Part shown: one piece after another, positions 50,101 through 63,995 of the stretch
Position numbering within the stretch: the first letter of the stretch is position 1
How the letters are laid out: every line of letters starts with the position of its first letter
Origin: Varroa destructor
Lineage: Eukaryota; Arthropoda; Arachnida; Mesostigmata; Varroidae
Assembly: GCF_002443255.2 (NCBI RefSeq)
Contig: NW_019211457.1
Coordinates: 41,873,119-41,937,118 of the forward strand
Length of the DNA: 64,000 nt
Direction of reading: 5' to 3'
Program-made: the position numbers and the translations under genes
Notes under the pieces: model-generated
The model's input: only the letters and a program-made list of their open reading frames with translations
Database searches by the model: none
What the model was told of the DNA's origin: nothing

Positions 50101-53100
50101 CACAATAGTCTGATAAGGAAGAAATAAATAATAACGAAGTTTAGTTGGTTGACAAATGGCAAAAGGTGCGCAATAATGTACGGAATAATCCCGAACTGGA
50201 ACTCGCGCTTAGTAAATGAGCGTGTTTATTTCGTGTCCGAACAACGCCCAGAAACGATCGAGTGGCATTGTGCAAATGGACAGTAAGCAACAAGATTTGA
50301 GTCTGTGTTGTGCTGGTCGTTCATAAGGGGCTACAGAATTGGAATCAACGATAGGGGCAGCATCCCCTCCGCATACGAAACCTTAGATAGCATTATAACT
50401 GCATTAGTTATTGAAGCCAAACGAACCAATTCGTTTGGTCACAGGATAAAGCTGTGACGAAAACCAAACATAGTTCCAATCTGATTATCCAAAGCAGCTT
50501 CACTTCGCAGTCCTATAAGCGCTTAAGACCCAATTCCGGGCATCAAATTTGACGCATTTAGTCTACTAGACAACAAGCGGCGCTTTGTTTTATGCGGCGG
50601 TGCCACTCTTGCGTGCTAACATCTCATCCGGGGAGAGGATAAACGGCGACCGATTCTGGGTGGGGCAGTCTCGAAAAACAAATCGAACGACAAAGTATTA
50701 GAGCGTCTGCACCTGCGCTTGCTCAGGGTTGTCTATTTGGCTGGATTTAAACCATCAACCAGATAACGCAGTATCATTATTTAATGGTGTTATGGCATGC
50801 ATCGCTTTATATATTATATTCAATCGGCCACTTAGCTATCGTCTCAGTTAGTAGCTGACTGAGATATATTGTTGGAAGCCGACCCATTCTACCATTTTAC
50901 TTGAAGTTCAAAGCAGGCATATTTTCATACCGACGTCGAACAAGCATGAAAAAAAACTACAATATTTACACTTACATATTGCGCTGAATCAATTCTCAAT
51001 CGTCCCTTTGTCCCATCCTATGGCTCCTTCCTAACCCCGTTGCCTTCCTAGGATTCTCTGAGAATTTTTTTCGTTGCGCCCCCAGATAGATTCGGTCTGT
51101 CCGAAATCGTGAGAGTGCAAAGATCAGACAAAATTGGTAAACGTTCTCCTTTTCATGAACGAGGTTCTTGGTCCGATTCAAATCAGCGAAACGTCGTACC
51201 ATCACTGCTGCCATCGTCGTCGCCAAAAGCGGGCACGAATCGGCATGGGCGCACGATGAGTCCCAGTGCGTTTGTCGTCACAAAGAGAGTTGGATAACCT
51301 TTTGATCGGTCTCTTCAAATATTCAATTAGTGCTTCGCTTTACCTGCGTAATCCAGCGGAGCAGTGCTACTTCCTTTGAAGGGTGCCTTCCATTTTAGGC
51401 TCCTTTCCTGAGTGTGCTACTGCATACGGACACCGAACGAAATTTCTTTTCGCCTTCAGTTGCATTTTTCGCCACGTTAAACGCTAGCAAACATCAGGCG
51501 GTAACGTAGAGGCTGGTCATTAACAGTAGAGGCGCGCCGAAGCCTGTCTCGATTTTGGGGGGATTTTGCCTTCTGACAGACTTCCAAATTGTAGATGGAC
51601 AGCATATGCAGCGACGCGTCGAGCCCTACGCAGTAAATTCGGGAACTTACGCCTACCCAATGGTGTCATTTGCGCGAAAATACAGGTTTTCATTTGAGAG
51701 CGTACACATTGTTTCTACAGTGGATGACAGCATCTATCACGGAGGTTAGAATAGAGGCTAGGAAACTTCTGCGTCAAAGATAAGTTCTCGTAGACGCCTC
51801 CCTGCGATAGGTTGCTCGTAGTGAAAACTGATAATGCAGCTACCATTCAAATGTTGCCGTAAGCCGTTGTCGATAAATCTTAGCGGAATCAAATTTATAG
51901 TAGCTGAAAGCAAACTCGAGATGGCACTTGCCAGTGTATCCGGGGGTGCTATAACCGCCAGTCACTTCATGCGAAATGTACCATAAAACATTTTGCCACA
52001 TCTGAATAGGCGTTGTACTTCAGCGCTGTATTCCAAGGCCTTAAATCGGCATTCGCTTTCTTCGGTAATGACCCGAGTCCTAGATCCATATAGAAAGAAG
52101 CCCTGTGTGGCTGACTAGAGGTACATCACCCGGGTCGACCGCTTAGGAAGTCGACATAAAGGGCTGAATGGCACCTACGAACTTTCCCGTCCTTCACAAG
52201 CTTGACAACAAAACAAATGCGAGTTAGGTTACGAACGTAACATCATTTAGTCGTGAAATTGAATTGTCGTAGGGTACCGACTATGCACGCTGAGTGGAAC
52301 CATCGTAAAGTAACTTACACAATAAGAATAATACTCTTTGCTATAAAGCGGCTGCTGTTCGATGAAAGTCATATTTTTTATAATTTGGTAAAAGTAAAAG
52401 TTTTCAAATCTGAGAACTACTTACTTATATTGATAATAGAATCATTAAAACATGAAAAAAACAAATATAGTGTTTCCTTTGGAGCCGATTTGTATAGAAC
52501 CGCTTTTGGCTTAAGGTTAATAAAAATGTCCATTATCAGAAACACGAAATAACTGTTTATCTCATTCTTTCGCTAATGATATGTGTATTTTTCTAAAAAG
52601 CTGTGGTACCTATACCCGATTGTCTCTTATCAGTGATTGCGACGAATTGGAGCATATTATATATCTTTGAGCCGATTCGGCACGCACTTTGCCAAAATGG
52701 CTAGGACAACTGGCCATCACCCAAAGGTTCTCTTTGTATTGTGAAAGAAGGACAACAGCTTAAAACCCAAATTCGATTTGAAATTCGAATTGAGTGAGTC
52801 GCATCTTCGTTGGTCAGCATAACCCCGCCCTGCAAGAAGACAACGAAGTCAGCAATACAGTCTCACTTACCCAATGTACTGCATCCACGCACCTCTTCGA
52901 GTCCACGGGCCGAATGTCTCAGACTCAGAAATGCGTGACGCGTGGCCAACCGCACTGAAGACTTTGCAATCAAATGCAAAGAAGAGATATCCTGCTTGAG
53001 GCCAGTAGAACTTCCAGGCCATAGCATGTGCCAATGTACGACTGCGACGGTTTAGTATTGTGTGTGTGTGTATGTTGTATTAGACGCAGGCAGTTTGTGG

Positions 53101-56100
53101 CTATCTATACAAATTTGCAGACAACCTGTTTACTACTTCGTCTCTCGTTAGAAGATGCTTGGCTTTACCTATGACAAGCTAAACTGTAACATACTTGGGC
53201 ATATTTCATAGTCCCTGACAAAGTTATCCTGGCGCTCTTTGTTGAATCCTTCAATGCTGCGCCGTCTTCCCCCCTCCCCCCACCTTACCCCACGCCCCTC
53301 TTTCTCTTTGTCAAGGTATATCTTGTCGTTCTGCCTGACTGGCTTCCGCTGAACTGTGTATATGAACACACAAACGTGTGCGTTCGTTCTTGCGTGCTCT
53401 CTGTCATGGCGCGCTGTTAGCTAAGGGAAGCGTCCGGCGACATTTTTTGGTCATCTCAGCTTTGCATCTTAACTTCTAAGACTTCACTTCTCTGCCGATT
53501 GTCGCCAGTCGACAGACAGTTCAGTCTAGTTAGATAGCTTGCCTACCAATAGGGTTCACTGGTTCACTGAGTACCACATACTGGGTCCGCTGATCTGCTT
53601 TACGACCGAACAGGCACCTCAGCCCGCATAACGACAATAGGTTGTTTTCCCGCATCGTAATCTAACACGCATTGAGGCGTACAAATTTACTTCTTGAATG
53701 TAAGTAGATGGAAACGATAGCAAACTATCTGAAAAAGAGCATAACTGGCGCTTATCAGGGACTTTTTTTTCGAAATGATAGCCCGATTTCAGTACTCTGA
53801 CATTTGCTCTAAGTCTATGAATTTAGTGATATATACAGAATGTGTGTCGATTGAGCAGCTTTTTTTTTGTTTTTTTTTTGTATGGAATGCTGCCTAAATA
53901 TGCGCTTTTGCTAGCAAGTCAGGTTAAACGATTTCAGTTTTACGTTCAGAAACCCTTTTTGAAGTGACTGGCTGGGCCAGTAAGAGAGATTATATCTAGT
54001 CCCAGCATCTAACGTACACCTCTCATGTATTCTTAAGATGAGAAGTCAAAGACCCTAGCATTGAACCATCGGAAATTTTACCTTTTTGTGGCAATATCGG
54101 AAGTTCATCACTGCCGCCGACATTTTATGCTTGTTTCTGCTGAGGAAAAGCGCAGATCCTCTTCAAGGCTGTCGTCGTAGAGGGTGCAGCGACGTGCACA
54201 CCAACATGGAGTCCTTTTTTGTGTCTTATGAATTGCGATCCTACAGTCCGAGTCGCGTCGTAGGTTTCGAAGCAACAAATACCCCCCGGCCACCGCATCG
54301 CACCAAGCTATAATGGAGGTAGCCTTCTACACGTTGGATAAATTTGTGTCTATGTAGATGAATCGATTATCCTTATTTGAATTTATGACATACGGTAATA
54401 AAAAAAGGTAAACTACAGAAGTTCTTCCAATATCATGCTCGACTAAGGACCGTCCAAAATGGCGAATATTAGCCACTTCCTTGCAGTAACGCATACAGTG
54501 TATGACGATATTTTGATCACTAGAGTATATGCGTTCGTTAAAAAAAACATGTTAGCAAATTATTTCATCACCTGAAACACTATGGGATGCAATACTATCC
54601 TACGCGTTCTATTGAATTCAATCTTAGTCAGCTATGACAAAACAAAAGGAACTGAATCTTGGGTAGTTTATGAAGTTTGACCTAGTTCCGTAGATCGGTT
54701 ATAAGACGAGCATCACTTAACGTTCAGACTGAGCATCTGCTCAACGAGGATCTCACTTGTCGGAGAAGTCATACGGATAATAAACAAGTCAACATGGAGC
54801 TGAAATCCGAAAGTCTAAATATATAGAAACTCTCGTTATTAGCCCCCATTTATATACCCAAGCCGCCCCTTCCGCATTAACCTTCAGCACACCCATATAT
54901 TGGCATTATCTTACGTACCCTGCCATTTGCCCTACTCTTTTATCGACTTCAGTGGGAGAGAGTGCTTAGCACTACCCCAGCATCGTCTTCTACTTTTTCT
55001 TGTTCCTTCTAACCTGAACCGCGAACCTAAATGACAGTCAATAAGGTTTCGTAGCATGCCATGCTTGTCTTGATGTCGGCCCCAGACCTTTCAGATAACG
55101 ACGTCTCCCCCCGAGTAACTTTGAGCCAGTCCAGTCTGTATGTGGCTGCCCCGCCCGCACTGGCCGTCACCCCTCGCTATATCTGTTCTTCTTTCTCTCT
55201 CTATTTCACATTACTTTCTCTCCAAGTGCGTTGCCAATTGTGTAAGTGTAAATGGCCGATTTGGCTTTATTCTCTATCCATAGTTTGTCTCCCACGTAAC
55301 CCCAACAGCTCGTTAACCTCGTGTGACATGGAGCCTTGCTTCTCGACATACCCCCGCGTCACTTTCACTCTCCCAGCAACTTTATCCCGACCTAGAGAGC
55401 GCCATCGATATCAGCATATGGTCGATCCCGCACGGTGATCACCTTCATTCGAGCAGACGACAAAGAACGGGTATGGGGGCTGGGGTTCGACGTTGGAACG
55501 ACAAAGGAATTCCTGGCACTGCCTTTTGCCATGTCGAAGACTTCGCATGCTCCGCCGTCGCAGATCCCATCTACATCTTTGGGCCTCTACAGTTTGCACT
55601 CGTTATCAGCCGTTGTTGTCGTCGTCGACGTTAGAACAACGTCGTTGGTCGGTAAGGCGGCCACTACTTTTCTTCCGTTATCACGATGTTACCGCTAGCG
55701 CCTACAACGACAACTGCAGCTATTACTTCTACGACCACCAGTGCTACTGATCGGGAAACGCTATCTTTTGTGATCTTTGTTCATCCATGCTACATTCGTT
55801 ATCTTCCACCGTGATCTGAACGGAGGCGAGAAAGCTGGGAAAGCCTTAGACAAATACGTACGTGACATAAGGAGCTACTTTTCAGGCCACGACAATGTTG
55901 ACTATTTTTCCAAAATGACTATTACTGATGTTGAAAAGAGTGCAGTAGACGCAGGCCAGCTGTAAACGACACGAACGATAGAGCTATGATACATACATGA
56001 AAACTCATATTATCATGGATTTATCGTTATACTTTATTGCAATATGATTTGGCACGCACAGGAGTCAGTGTCACATAATAATTGTATACGAGTCGAACAG

Positions 56101-58318
56101 ACGCGAATAATATAGCCCGCTACAAAGACGCGAGTTAACTATACAAATAGCCCTATTTTACTATTTATGCTAGAGCGTATAATATATTTTCCACTCGATC
56201 TCTATAAGGCATGAGAACTTAACCCCCGTGACCTAGCTTCTGGGTCGGCGAAATGCCAAAGTGTCATCTACATCATTCAATCCAACTAACTTACCAAAAG
56301 TGAACTCTAACTTACCGGAAATCCAAAGAGCACGGGGGGCTAGCACGAGTTCGCGTACTCTCTGCACCTCTTCACCATTCAGGCAAGGGATCACCGTCCA
56401 AAAAGGCGAAAAGACGCAGCTGGCAAGGAGCGGAGCGGTTTTCCAACAGTGGCTTGCAGCCGAGTATCACCAAGTGTCTCTTCTATTCGTTAAACAGTTG
56501 AGCCACAACGATCTCTGCCATCCAAAGAGGCCCTATAGTAACCGCAGCCTGAGGGATTGAAATCGTTGCGACGTCCCTCTTTATCCACTTGGTATGGGCG
56601 GGCACGCGCCAGGCCTTTTCCTTACGGAACCACTTCTTTTACTTTTCCGTTTTACTGCAGAACGACTATCACCGGGCGGTAAATGTGCGAAGTAGTGCGC
56701 GAGTGCGTACGTAAGTGTGTGTGTGTGAAATCTATGTGGCCTATATGTGTATCACCCTTTGCTTACCGTTAGAACTGGTTCCCTCCACTCAATTCGAAGC
56801 GCATGCGATGCCCTGCTTAGCTGTTCAAATTCCCATCACAACATCGAGGCACGAAGGAAATAATTGAAGTTCACTGAAGTAAGATTAAGTCGAATTGTTT
56901 TTGAGCTAATCTATAATAAACAGACACACATAATTGTCCCTGTAAGTAAACAGCAATCTTTTTTTGTGCATGAAAAGTATGGCGGGAAAGAGCGCATCTG
57001 TAATTAAGGCATGTGGGAATTGACAAATAACGAGATTAAAAACAGCTTGCCATTGTCGTAGTACCTTGACCAAGCCACGGGTAGCGACCGCCAATACCGC
57101 AAATGAAAACGACACTAAGCGATTTCGTAACAGAGATTGCCACAGATTTGCCACGGCAATGACATGAATGGATGTATCATTAACATTAGCCCCTCAACAC
57201 GCTGGCGTAACAGTGCAAGCTGTATCAGGAGTAAATTACTAGGCATTTACATAGCGTCGCGGTGGTCGCGTTCGACGTCGTAGAACCTTCTTAGCTTCCT
57301 GGCCGGATGACGCGCTTGTATTGTGGGCGTCTGCAACACGTCAAAGAGTCTAAATAACCTCAACCCTAAATAACCTAATACTGCAAAGAGGCACCACTAC
57401 GATAGAATCGGCGACCGAGTGGGGGTGTATGGTCAGGGCATTGGCAACTTGCGTAATCGCTTTCTCCTGTAGCATTTTCTGATATATTTATCTCAAAAGT
57501 ACAAATTTTACTAATGAGGCATGTTTTCTCAATGAGAAATATGACGCAGTCGTTCGTGGATAATCATATCATATCACAAAATGATCGAATAGGCTATTAG
57601 AAAATAGGTAAATGCGCGTGCTCCCCAGGCTGTTAGCACAGGTCCCTTATAGGCTTATAAGTTACAATGGATGGGCGATAGCTGTGCCTAGAATAGCGAT
57701 TTGAGCGGTGGAGAAACTCTGAGCAGGTTGAAGATTTACCTATCAAATGGAAAACAAGCGTGGGGATTCCGCTTCACCGGTTCTGTTTTCCTTAGAATCA
57801 CTGTATGCATTGTACGGGCCCATTCGAACCGCTCGGAATGTATCTAAACGGATAGTGAGACTGATTTGTTACGAGACATTAACTAGCAGCTCGTACTATC
57901 AGTGTTCTCTTGTCGACAATTGGTTGGAGATAACGATCTACAAAATCATTCGATGTCTATAGTATAAAAGAATTCTACTGTAACAATTAATACAAGCAGC
58001 AGCGAAGGAATTAACACAGATGGATGCGGGATACCTGTAACTTACGTCCTCATATCTAGCACACGTTAGTCCAGACTTAAGGGGTTTCATTATTATCAGC
58101 TAAGGAATAGCGCTATCTTCGATGTCAATTAGGTACTGCAACCTATCTATTTTCAAGCGGTGTAATGCTATTGCAAGAAGCATGTCACACCTGCCATAAT
58201 TTAAGTATACAACTTACAGAAATTGTAATAAAACTATGCGTATTACATATTATGTTAATATACCTTAATGAATTAAAATATGCTTCATGCACGGCGCCTG
58301 CTGACTTCTACGTAACTG
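50101..58318. other. Mixed-composition region without a recognised gene
   Basis: Landmarks are a (TG)n tract at 53059-53071, a T-rich run with one G at 53860-53879, and a GC-richer block at about 54.95-55.75 kb. Frames here (up to 125 codons) match nothing I know. I see no transposon ends or RNA genes. Confidence 0.5.
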
Positions 58319-58375
58319 AACATCTACGTAAACTGAATGCGCTCTAATAGAGAGCATTCAGTTTACGTAGATGTT
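58319..58375. repeat. Near-perfect 57-base palindrome (hairpin)
   Basis: A 22-base arm at 58319-58340 (starts aacatctacgtaaactga) is exactly repeated inverted at 58354-58375. The 13 bases between add a G/A mismatch, four more pairs (ctct/agag) and a 3-base loop. Just upstream, ctacgtaactga (58307-58318) is a near copy of part of the left arm. The palindrome sits where a + strand frame (58165-58347) and a - strand frame (58375-58758) converge; neither is recognisable. Confidence 0.95.
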
Positions 58376-61300
58376 TACTGACAAAAACGGCGAAACAGGC
58401 TGACGATGCTAGCCCAATCAATGCCGCGACCACCAGTACAGTTCTGCCGAAGTCCAGCTGAAGATCTAGCCTCCGACAAATCCGATAGCCGGACAATCAT
58501 TACAGAGTGAACGTCTGTATCGGTCCTATTTTGTCTTTTGTCTGCACTTACGTCAATAGGAGTCGTAGCGGGTCTCGTCGAGAGATACCTGTAAGGGCCG
58601 TTTTCATTTATTGATTCATCCCTGCTGTGTCTGACGCTAGTTTGAGATAAATCTTCAAGACTCATAAAAAAACCTAGATATCTATAATAGCTCAAAGCCA
58701 ACGTCGTGCGAGAAGTGTCCTTTGAACATAGATAGTTGAAACGTTCCAAATGCTTCATTCGGCTCCGGGAGATAACTAGAATACTAATCGACCTGCGAGT
58801 AGCGCAAATTTAAATAGTTTGAGAAATAGACGAGCAAAGCAATATCAATACTTTAATGATACGTTCATTCAGCCCTTCTTTTTCTATATTTAAAACAAAC
58901 GGTAACAAATTGGACTATCAGTATAAAACGACTGTCAGCGTCAGGTTTATCTGTGCCCCACTCGTTCGATCACGCTACCATTGAGTGGTCAGCACAGAGC
59001 CCCCGCACAAAGCACAGCGATGCCCAATATCAAGTTGTCGCCCTTACCACAGCAGCAGTCATACGACACAGTTGTATAGTACAAACCTCTGTTTATCTTC
59101 GTTTCGTCTCTTCAGATTCTACCTTCAGACCTTGTCTTCAGTGTCGTTTTCGTTTCATCTACAGACAGCGACCAGCCGTTCTGCTTGCATTTCTTGCGCG
59201 CCCGGAAATTTCGCAGGATGTTCCTCCAAATCTGAGCACCGTCCCGCTGTCCGTAGTGGCAGTAGTCACAGTAGCGCGACCGGAAGAACATGGCTTCTTA
59301 TCTTTAACCGTTCCCCACCGTCGTCCGTCCAACTCTACTTCTCCTGTTTGCGAAACCCATGTTGTAGCTCCGACGGGCTGGCTCGACGTCTACCGACATT
59401 CGTGCTACTGCCGGTGTTCTCCCTCTCCCCCATTGGGTTTCGTTCTTGCACATTCTCCCTGAAAAGCTCAGCCCAGTTTCGTTTCTCTCTGACGCTATGC
59501 CTCTTGCTCTCCGTCAAGGTGTTGCGGGCGTAGTTGAAGGCTGGCTCGTTAGCGAGTCGCGACTACCACAAGGCTCTGCAGCGCGTTATGGCGGGGACCG
59601 TCTTTCCATACTTATCTGCAATGGCAGGCGGACGAGAGGAGAACGACGTCGTAGACAGGAGGGTTTTCGTTACCGAATGCGCAGCCAACCGCGCGATCTC
59701 TTTTTTCTTCGTATCATACAAATTGAGACAGGAAAGTGCCGCTGTGCTAATAAAGTTTCCAGCCACATTGTTTCTAACAGCTCTCAACCGTGCGCTTAAA
59801 TATCGACGAAACTTTTTGAATCTGTTTGCCCAAAATCGACACGACCGCCGCCTATCACGCTACAGTCAAGGCGTGTGTTGTTCACACGCACAACGAATAG
59901 CAGGTAGGGTGCAAAGGGAAAGGTTGCAGGCCTTATCAAAGTGTTGACTCGCGCTATAGGCTACCCGAGGTTGACGGGAACCAATTTGAAAAAGTTGTTG
60001 GAAGAGGACCCTATCAGGCATTCGACATCTCAGGACGCTGCTGTTTAAACCTTGCTAAAGATTACTTGGTCCTGGCCAAAACTATGTTACACCGTCCGAT
60101 TCAGACGACAGAGAAATAAAGTTGGGAGTCGAGGCTGAGAGGTTGGAGTGACCCAGGCAGCTCGCTTCCGGTCCTCTGCGTCCGGAAGACATCCTTCTAC
60201 GGTTCATTGCGATACAGCGACGGCGAGGCAAGCAAACTTGAATTCCTTTGAATCGATGGATTACCCAACCCATACACTGATGATCGCTAGGGATCGCCCA
60301 GTTATCAAGAGCTTAGTAGAGTAAATCGATGTTTAAGCCATGACGGTCGGTCTCGCGTAGGCCGTAAGTGAGAACATTTCTGTGAATCATATCGTGCCCA
60401 ACTCGGTAGGCGTTACAATGATGATTGAAGAGTGCGCAGGGATGAGTGGGAATGATCTATAAGATTTTGAGTTGATGCGCCGAACGAACAAATATCTCGC
60501 ATGGGAACCTGAGTTGTAGCTTCAGGTGAGCTTACAAATAGAGGTGCAACCATGATTGATTAAAGAGTTTCTTTTTTTTAGATTTGACTTGTTTGCTACC
60601 AAAGTGGCTTTTTAAACCAGTTATTTTTCAGAAACTAAAGGAAACGTGGGTTCCAATAGGGTACTCCGTATTTAGCAATGGTACTTCCCGGAGCCGTTAT
60701 TTAAGGATAAAGAACATTGAAGTTTTATATACGTTGCTTCCCCAATGCTCACTGAACACCTTCGTCGCCTGCGTTTAACCCCGCATATTTATATATTTCA
60801 TACATTTTGAACACGGGTGAACATTAGCAACTTATCTGAAGAACCATTTCCTGCGATCCCCAACATTCGGACATTTAGCAGAAAAAACCAATATCAACCC
60901 ACTCCTGTAGGAAGCGACAAAAGCTACTAAAGTTTTCTGATTCGGGCAAACGAGTAATTACTTCAAGACCTCCAACCACCGCCCAGTTTTGGATCCCCTC
61001 GATACGGCTTTACAGCGTCACAATGAAAATGAGACGCGAATACTCTAATTATGCATTTAGCATGATATCCATTTTATACTGTTTTGTGTACAAATTTAAA
61101 ACCACTTGCCAATACCATCTTATAGTAACCCGCTTCCTCCTAAGACAACACCTGAATTAAGCGACGATTGATACTCTATGACTGCTTAGTGGCGTAAGTA
61201 CTGAATAGAATACGTGCAATATTGTGTACACCGCGTTGTATTGTGCTTAAAGCAAGAGTCAGCAACAGTAAAGCTTCGCCATCCTAGGAAGTATTTCGTG

Positions 61301-61520
61301 GGTAAGGCATGCTGCGTAGAGGCAACGCTGATGTCGGATAACATGGCCACCGTTGACCCATTAGAATTGTCGGGGTTGGCTCATTTGAATATCTCAGTTG
61401 CAGGAGAAGCAGTTCTTGCTGTTACTAGCATAGCCTAACGGCTCCTCTTAAAACTATCAGCATGCACGTCAACACCTCAGTGCCCAATTTATCCTCCTTA
61501 CCGATACTGGGGACACTCCT
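58376..61520. other. Region without a recognised gene; long chance-compatible frames
   Basis: The + strand from 58.95 to 59.5 kb is pyrimidine-rich with overlapping frames of 169 and 182 codons that start at GTG rather than ATG, and a TATAAAA at 58922-58928. The frames encode Ser/Leu/Pro/Phe-rich sequence typical of such composition. A - strand frame with 127 codons (58375-58758) is also unrecognised. Confidence 0.45.
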
Positions 61521-61523
61521 TGA

Positions 61524-61566
61524 TCTCTCTCTCTCTCTCCCTCTCTCTTTTATATATATATATATA
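61524..61566. repeat. (CT)n followed by (TA)n compound microsatellite
   Basis: About 24 bases of CT units with one interruption, then TTT and about 17 bases of TA units. No frame of interest crosses it. Confidence 0.95.
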
Positions 61567-63159
61567 AGGCCAAGGGAAAAGCAGTGCACTCAGGGTGGGA
61601 TTGAGAGCAAATGTGTGGATCTGCCACAGGCTCTGTCCGGAGCAACACACAAAGAGCGAAACGAGCACACAATACACACCTTAGGAGTGCCTTCCGTGGC
61701 AACTGGGTCACGTTGGTGAGTATCGGTGTTCGCCTGGCATTGAAGCACAGCCCGCTTGAGGACTTGACCGAATCGAAAGCCTTGGAGAGTCAATTGATTT
61801 TAGTTAATCAAATTCGATTCGCACGCTTCCACCGCAATCTTACGAGATACAAGATAAACGTAGTGTTGATACCGGTTTATGCAGCGCCAAACTAGCTAAC
61901 AGCACTCTCCTAGTGAATAGGTGAGTGCATACTCAAATCTTGGCAAACTTAACAGTTAGAAAGGTGTATAAGGTTTGCGGTCGTCGTGCGGCACAAAAAA
62001 GTGATGTTCAAGTGTAAATGTACACCACTTGCAGTTCCGTCGAGACGATCCCCAGATCACTAAGAGGGTTGGGCTCCAAAATGGAGAACATGTTTTAAGC
62101 AGGCGTTGTAGCCAAACCCACCAAAAGTGCGTGTGCTCTTTGTATGAGTGCTGCCTAGGGAATAGCAAAATAAAAAGACAGTTCGAGCTACTGCTTATGC
62201 TTCTACTGACGATGGAAACGGGTCCCAAAAGTGGGTCTTTCATTCATGACAAACTGGGAAGCAGCCTCACGAAATGTTCGTCTGATAAGGAACAACAAGC
62301 AACGAAGTAGTCAGCGTCTTGCAAAACCTCAAAACCGATATCAGCAAACAAGAGCTTGGACAAATCTGACCTCAGAAATTCGTCAGTGGTTCACCAACTA
62401 TTCGCATTTAAAAAACGACGAGGTTAACCTTGGAAAAGTCGAAAACACTGGATTCTGCAGCATCAGCTCGCTTCATGTGGTCCTGCGATGCTAAAATCGA
62501 GGGGTGATGGAGGCAAGCTGAGACAGAGCAAAGTCAGCGCGTAACATAGAGCCGTGTTGCATTCAGCCCGCAAATCCATCGTCCAATTGCAACTTTTTTT
62601 TTCCTCTTCACCGACAAGATCCATGTCACTATTGCCAACAAGGCCTCTACTAAGGGTTCTGTGCAAGTCGAATTTTGGGAAAACGCAGCATTCCTCAAAA
62701 GCACGCCGCTATCGTCCCATTTTATTGGATCGGTTAGTAGTATTATTTAGCTTGCGTATAGTTGATTCTATTTGAGTAAATCTAAAAAGAGAATATGGCT
62801 GGCTTGAGGTGCATGCTCGAACGAGCCAATTGCTGGTCACATATCACACACGATTTAAAAGAATGCCAACAGGAAGACATTGTAATCAAGGATTACGGCA
62901 TTTTCTTTCCCTTCCTGGCACATTTATTGCTGATACATTCAAAATGTGCATCGCGTATCGATCCAGACAGCATCGCTTCGCCGCTACTACTACTACTACT
63001 ACTGAAAGTTGCCGGCGCAAGGCTCTTTTGTTTTTGGAACATCAAGCAAACGTCAGAGATGGTCCTAGTGTATCGAATTCGCGAAGGTGATGTCCGAAAC
63101 AGACAACCGATGGCTTCGTCTGGTGTCGCAGCTGTGCAGTCAGCGCTATTGGTCCTTAG
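61567..63159. other. Region without a recognised gene
   Basis: Overlapping frames at 61611-61895, 62029-62494 and 62795-63190 (ATG start, 131 codons) are unrecognised. The last one crosses a (CTA)n tract at 62984-63003, read there as a Leu run, which argues against its being a conserved protein. Confidence 0.45.
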
Positions 63160-63360
63160 GACCAAAACAGTAAAGATAACCGTAACCTGACTGATGACCC
63201 AAATGCCATCGATGGCGACCGATTGCTCGCTCACAAAGTCAGCAGATGGACACTATCGACGGATCAGATAGCGGTAGCTGTAGTGGAGCAGATGTCGCCG
63301 CAGTATCATCCACACGTCAGACACTGTATGATCTCGATTCGTGATTATCCATTTTACTAA
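63160..63360 (+). CDS. Candidate small exon, unknown protein
   Basis: After the pyrimidine-containing AG at 63158-63159 (ggtccttag), 66 codons are open to a TAA at 63358-63360. The product, with stretches such as DDPNAIDGDRLLAHKVSRW and TDQIAVAVVEQMSPQYHPH, has balanced protein-like composition, but I recognise no family. There is no ATG near the start, so it would need an upstream exon. It may be chance. Confidence 0.15.
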   Translation, partial: DQNSKDNRNLTDDPNAIDGDRLLAHKVSRWTLSTDQIAVAVVEQMSPQYHPHVRHCMISIRDYPFY

Positions 63361-63650
63361 GATGTTGGTTTATCGACGTCTGCGGAGGATCCCTGTTGAT
63401 TGAAGTGCATTGATTCGTACGTCATAACTATACCCGTAGTTGGAATAAGTGAAATCTATAATTTGGCCTCGAACGATACGGGTGCATGGTCGTTAGGCAT
63501 TACTGATTATTGGAAGGGTTCATATACAATGCACGCGCATCCCAGCCGATCATGCAGCTGTGCGTGCATTACTGAACGGTGAGGTGTGTTAATCGTGCGG
63601 AAACAGTTGTAATGATTTTCCATGAATTGTTTTTGTCGAAATTTTATTAG

Positions 63651-63995
63651 ATTGCTTACGAAGACGCAAAGTTTTGGCTACCAATTGGCCTATTCCAAAT
63701 GTGGTTGCTATGGCTTTTGATACTAATGTTGCTGCTATGCGTAGCTCAAAAACAATGCCAGTTCGATGGTGCCATCGAATGGCACATCAGTTTCAATTGT
63801 TCCGTCTTCGATCTGCTTTCAATTGTGGAAAATAGCATCTTCTTACCTCGTTTTAGATGCCATCGCCCATTGTCGCCCACCAACGGGCAAGTGAATCAAC
63901 TAGCAAACCACGTTTCGAAGTGCTCTGCTTCACTCTCATCAGCTGTCCTTAGAGGTGGCAGGAACAACGGTAATACTAAAGTCCTCGCCTGAGTG
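63651..63995 (+). CDS. Candidate exon or ORF with a signal-peptide-like start
   Basis: The ATG at 63699 begins MWLLWLLILMLLLCVAQKQC, a textbook-like hydrophobic signal or anchor segment, in a 97-codon frame ending at a stop by 63992. The same frame is open back to a T-rich acceptor, attttattag at 63650, so it may be an exon starting at 63651 (IAYEDAKFWLPIG). Four Cys follow the hydrophobic part. A candidate 72-base intron (63579-63650, gtgagg to attag) would instead use a different frame of this exon. No family is recognised, and chance is the leading alternative. Confidence 0.15.

Noticed and set aside
58953..59533. Overlapping 169- and 182-codon + frames
   Set aside because: Both start at GTG rather than ATG, overlap in different frames and are Ser/Leu/Pro-rich as expected from pyrimidine-rich DNA. 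No domain is visible.
63487..63504. WSLGIT as evidence for an STE20-type kinase
   Set aside because: The six residues stand alone: no APE, HRD, DFG or glycine-loop motif was found in the flanking sequence.
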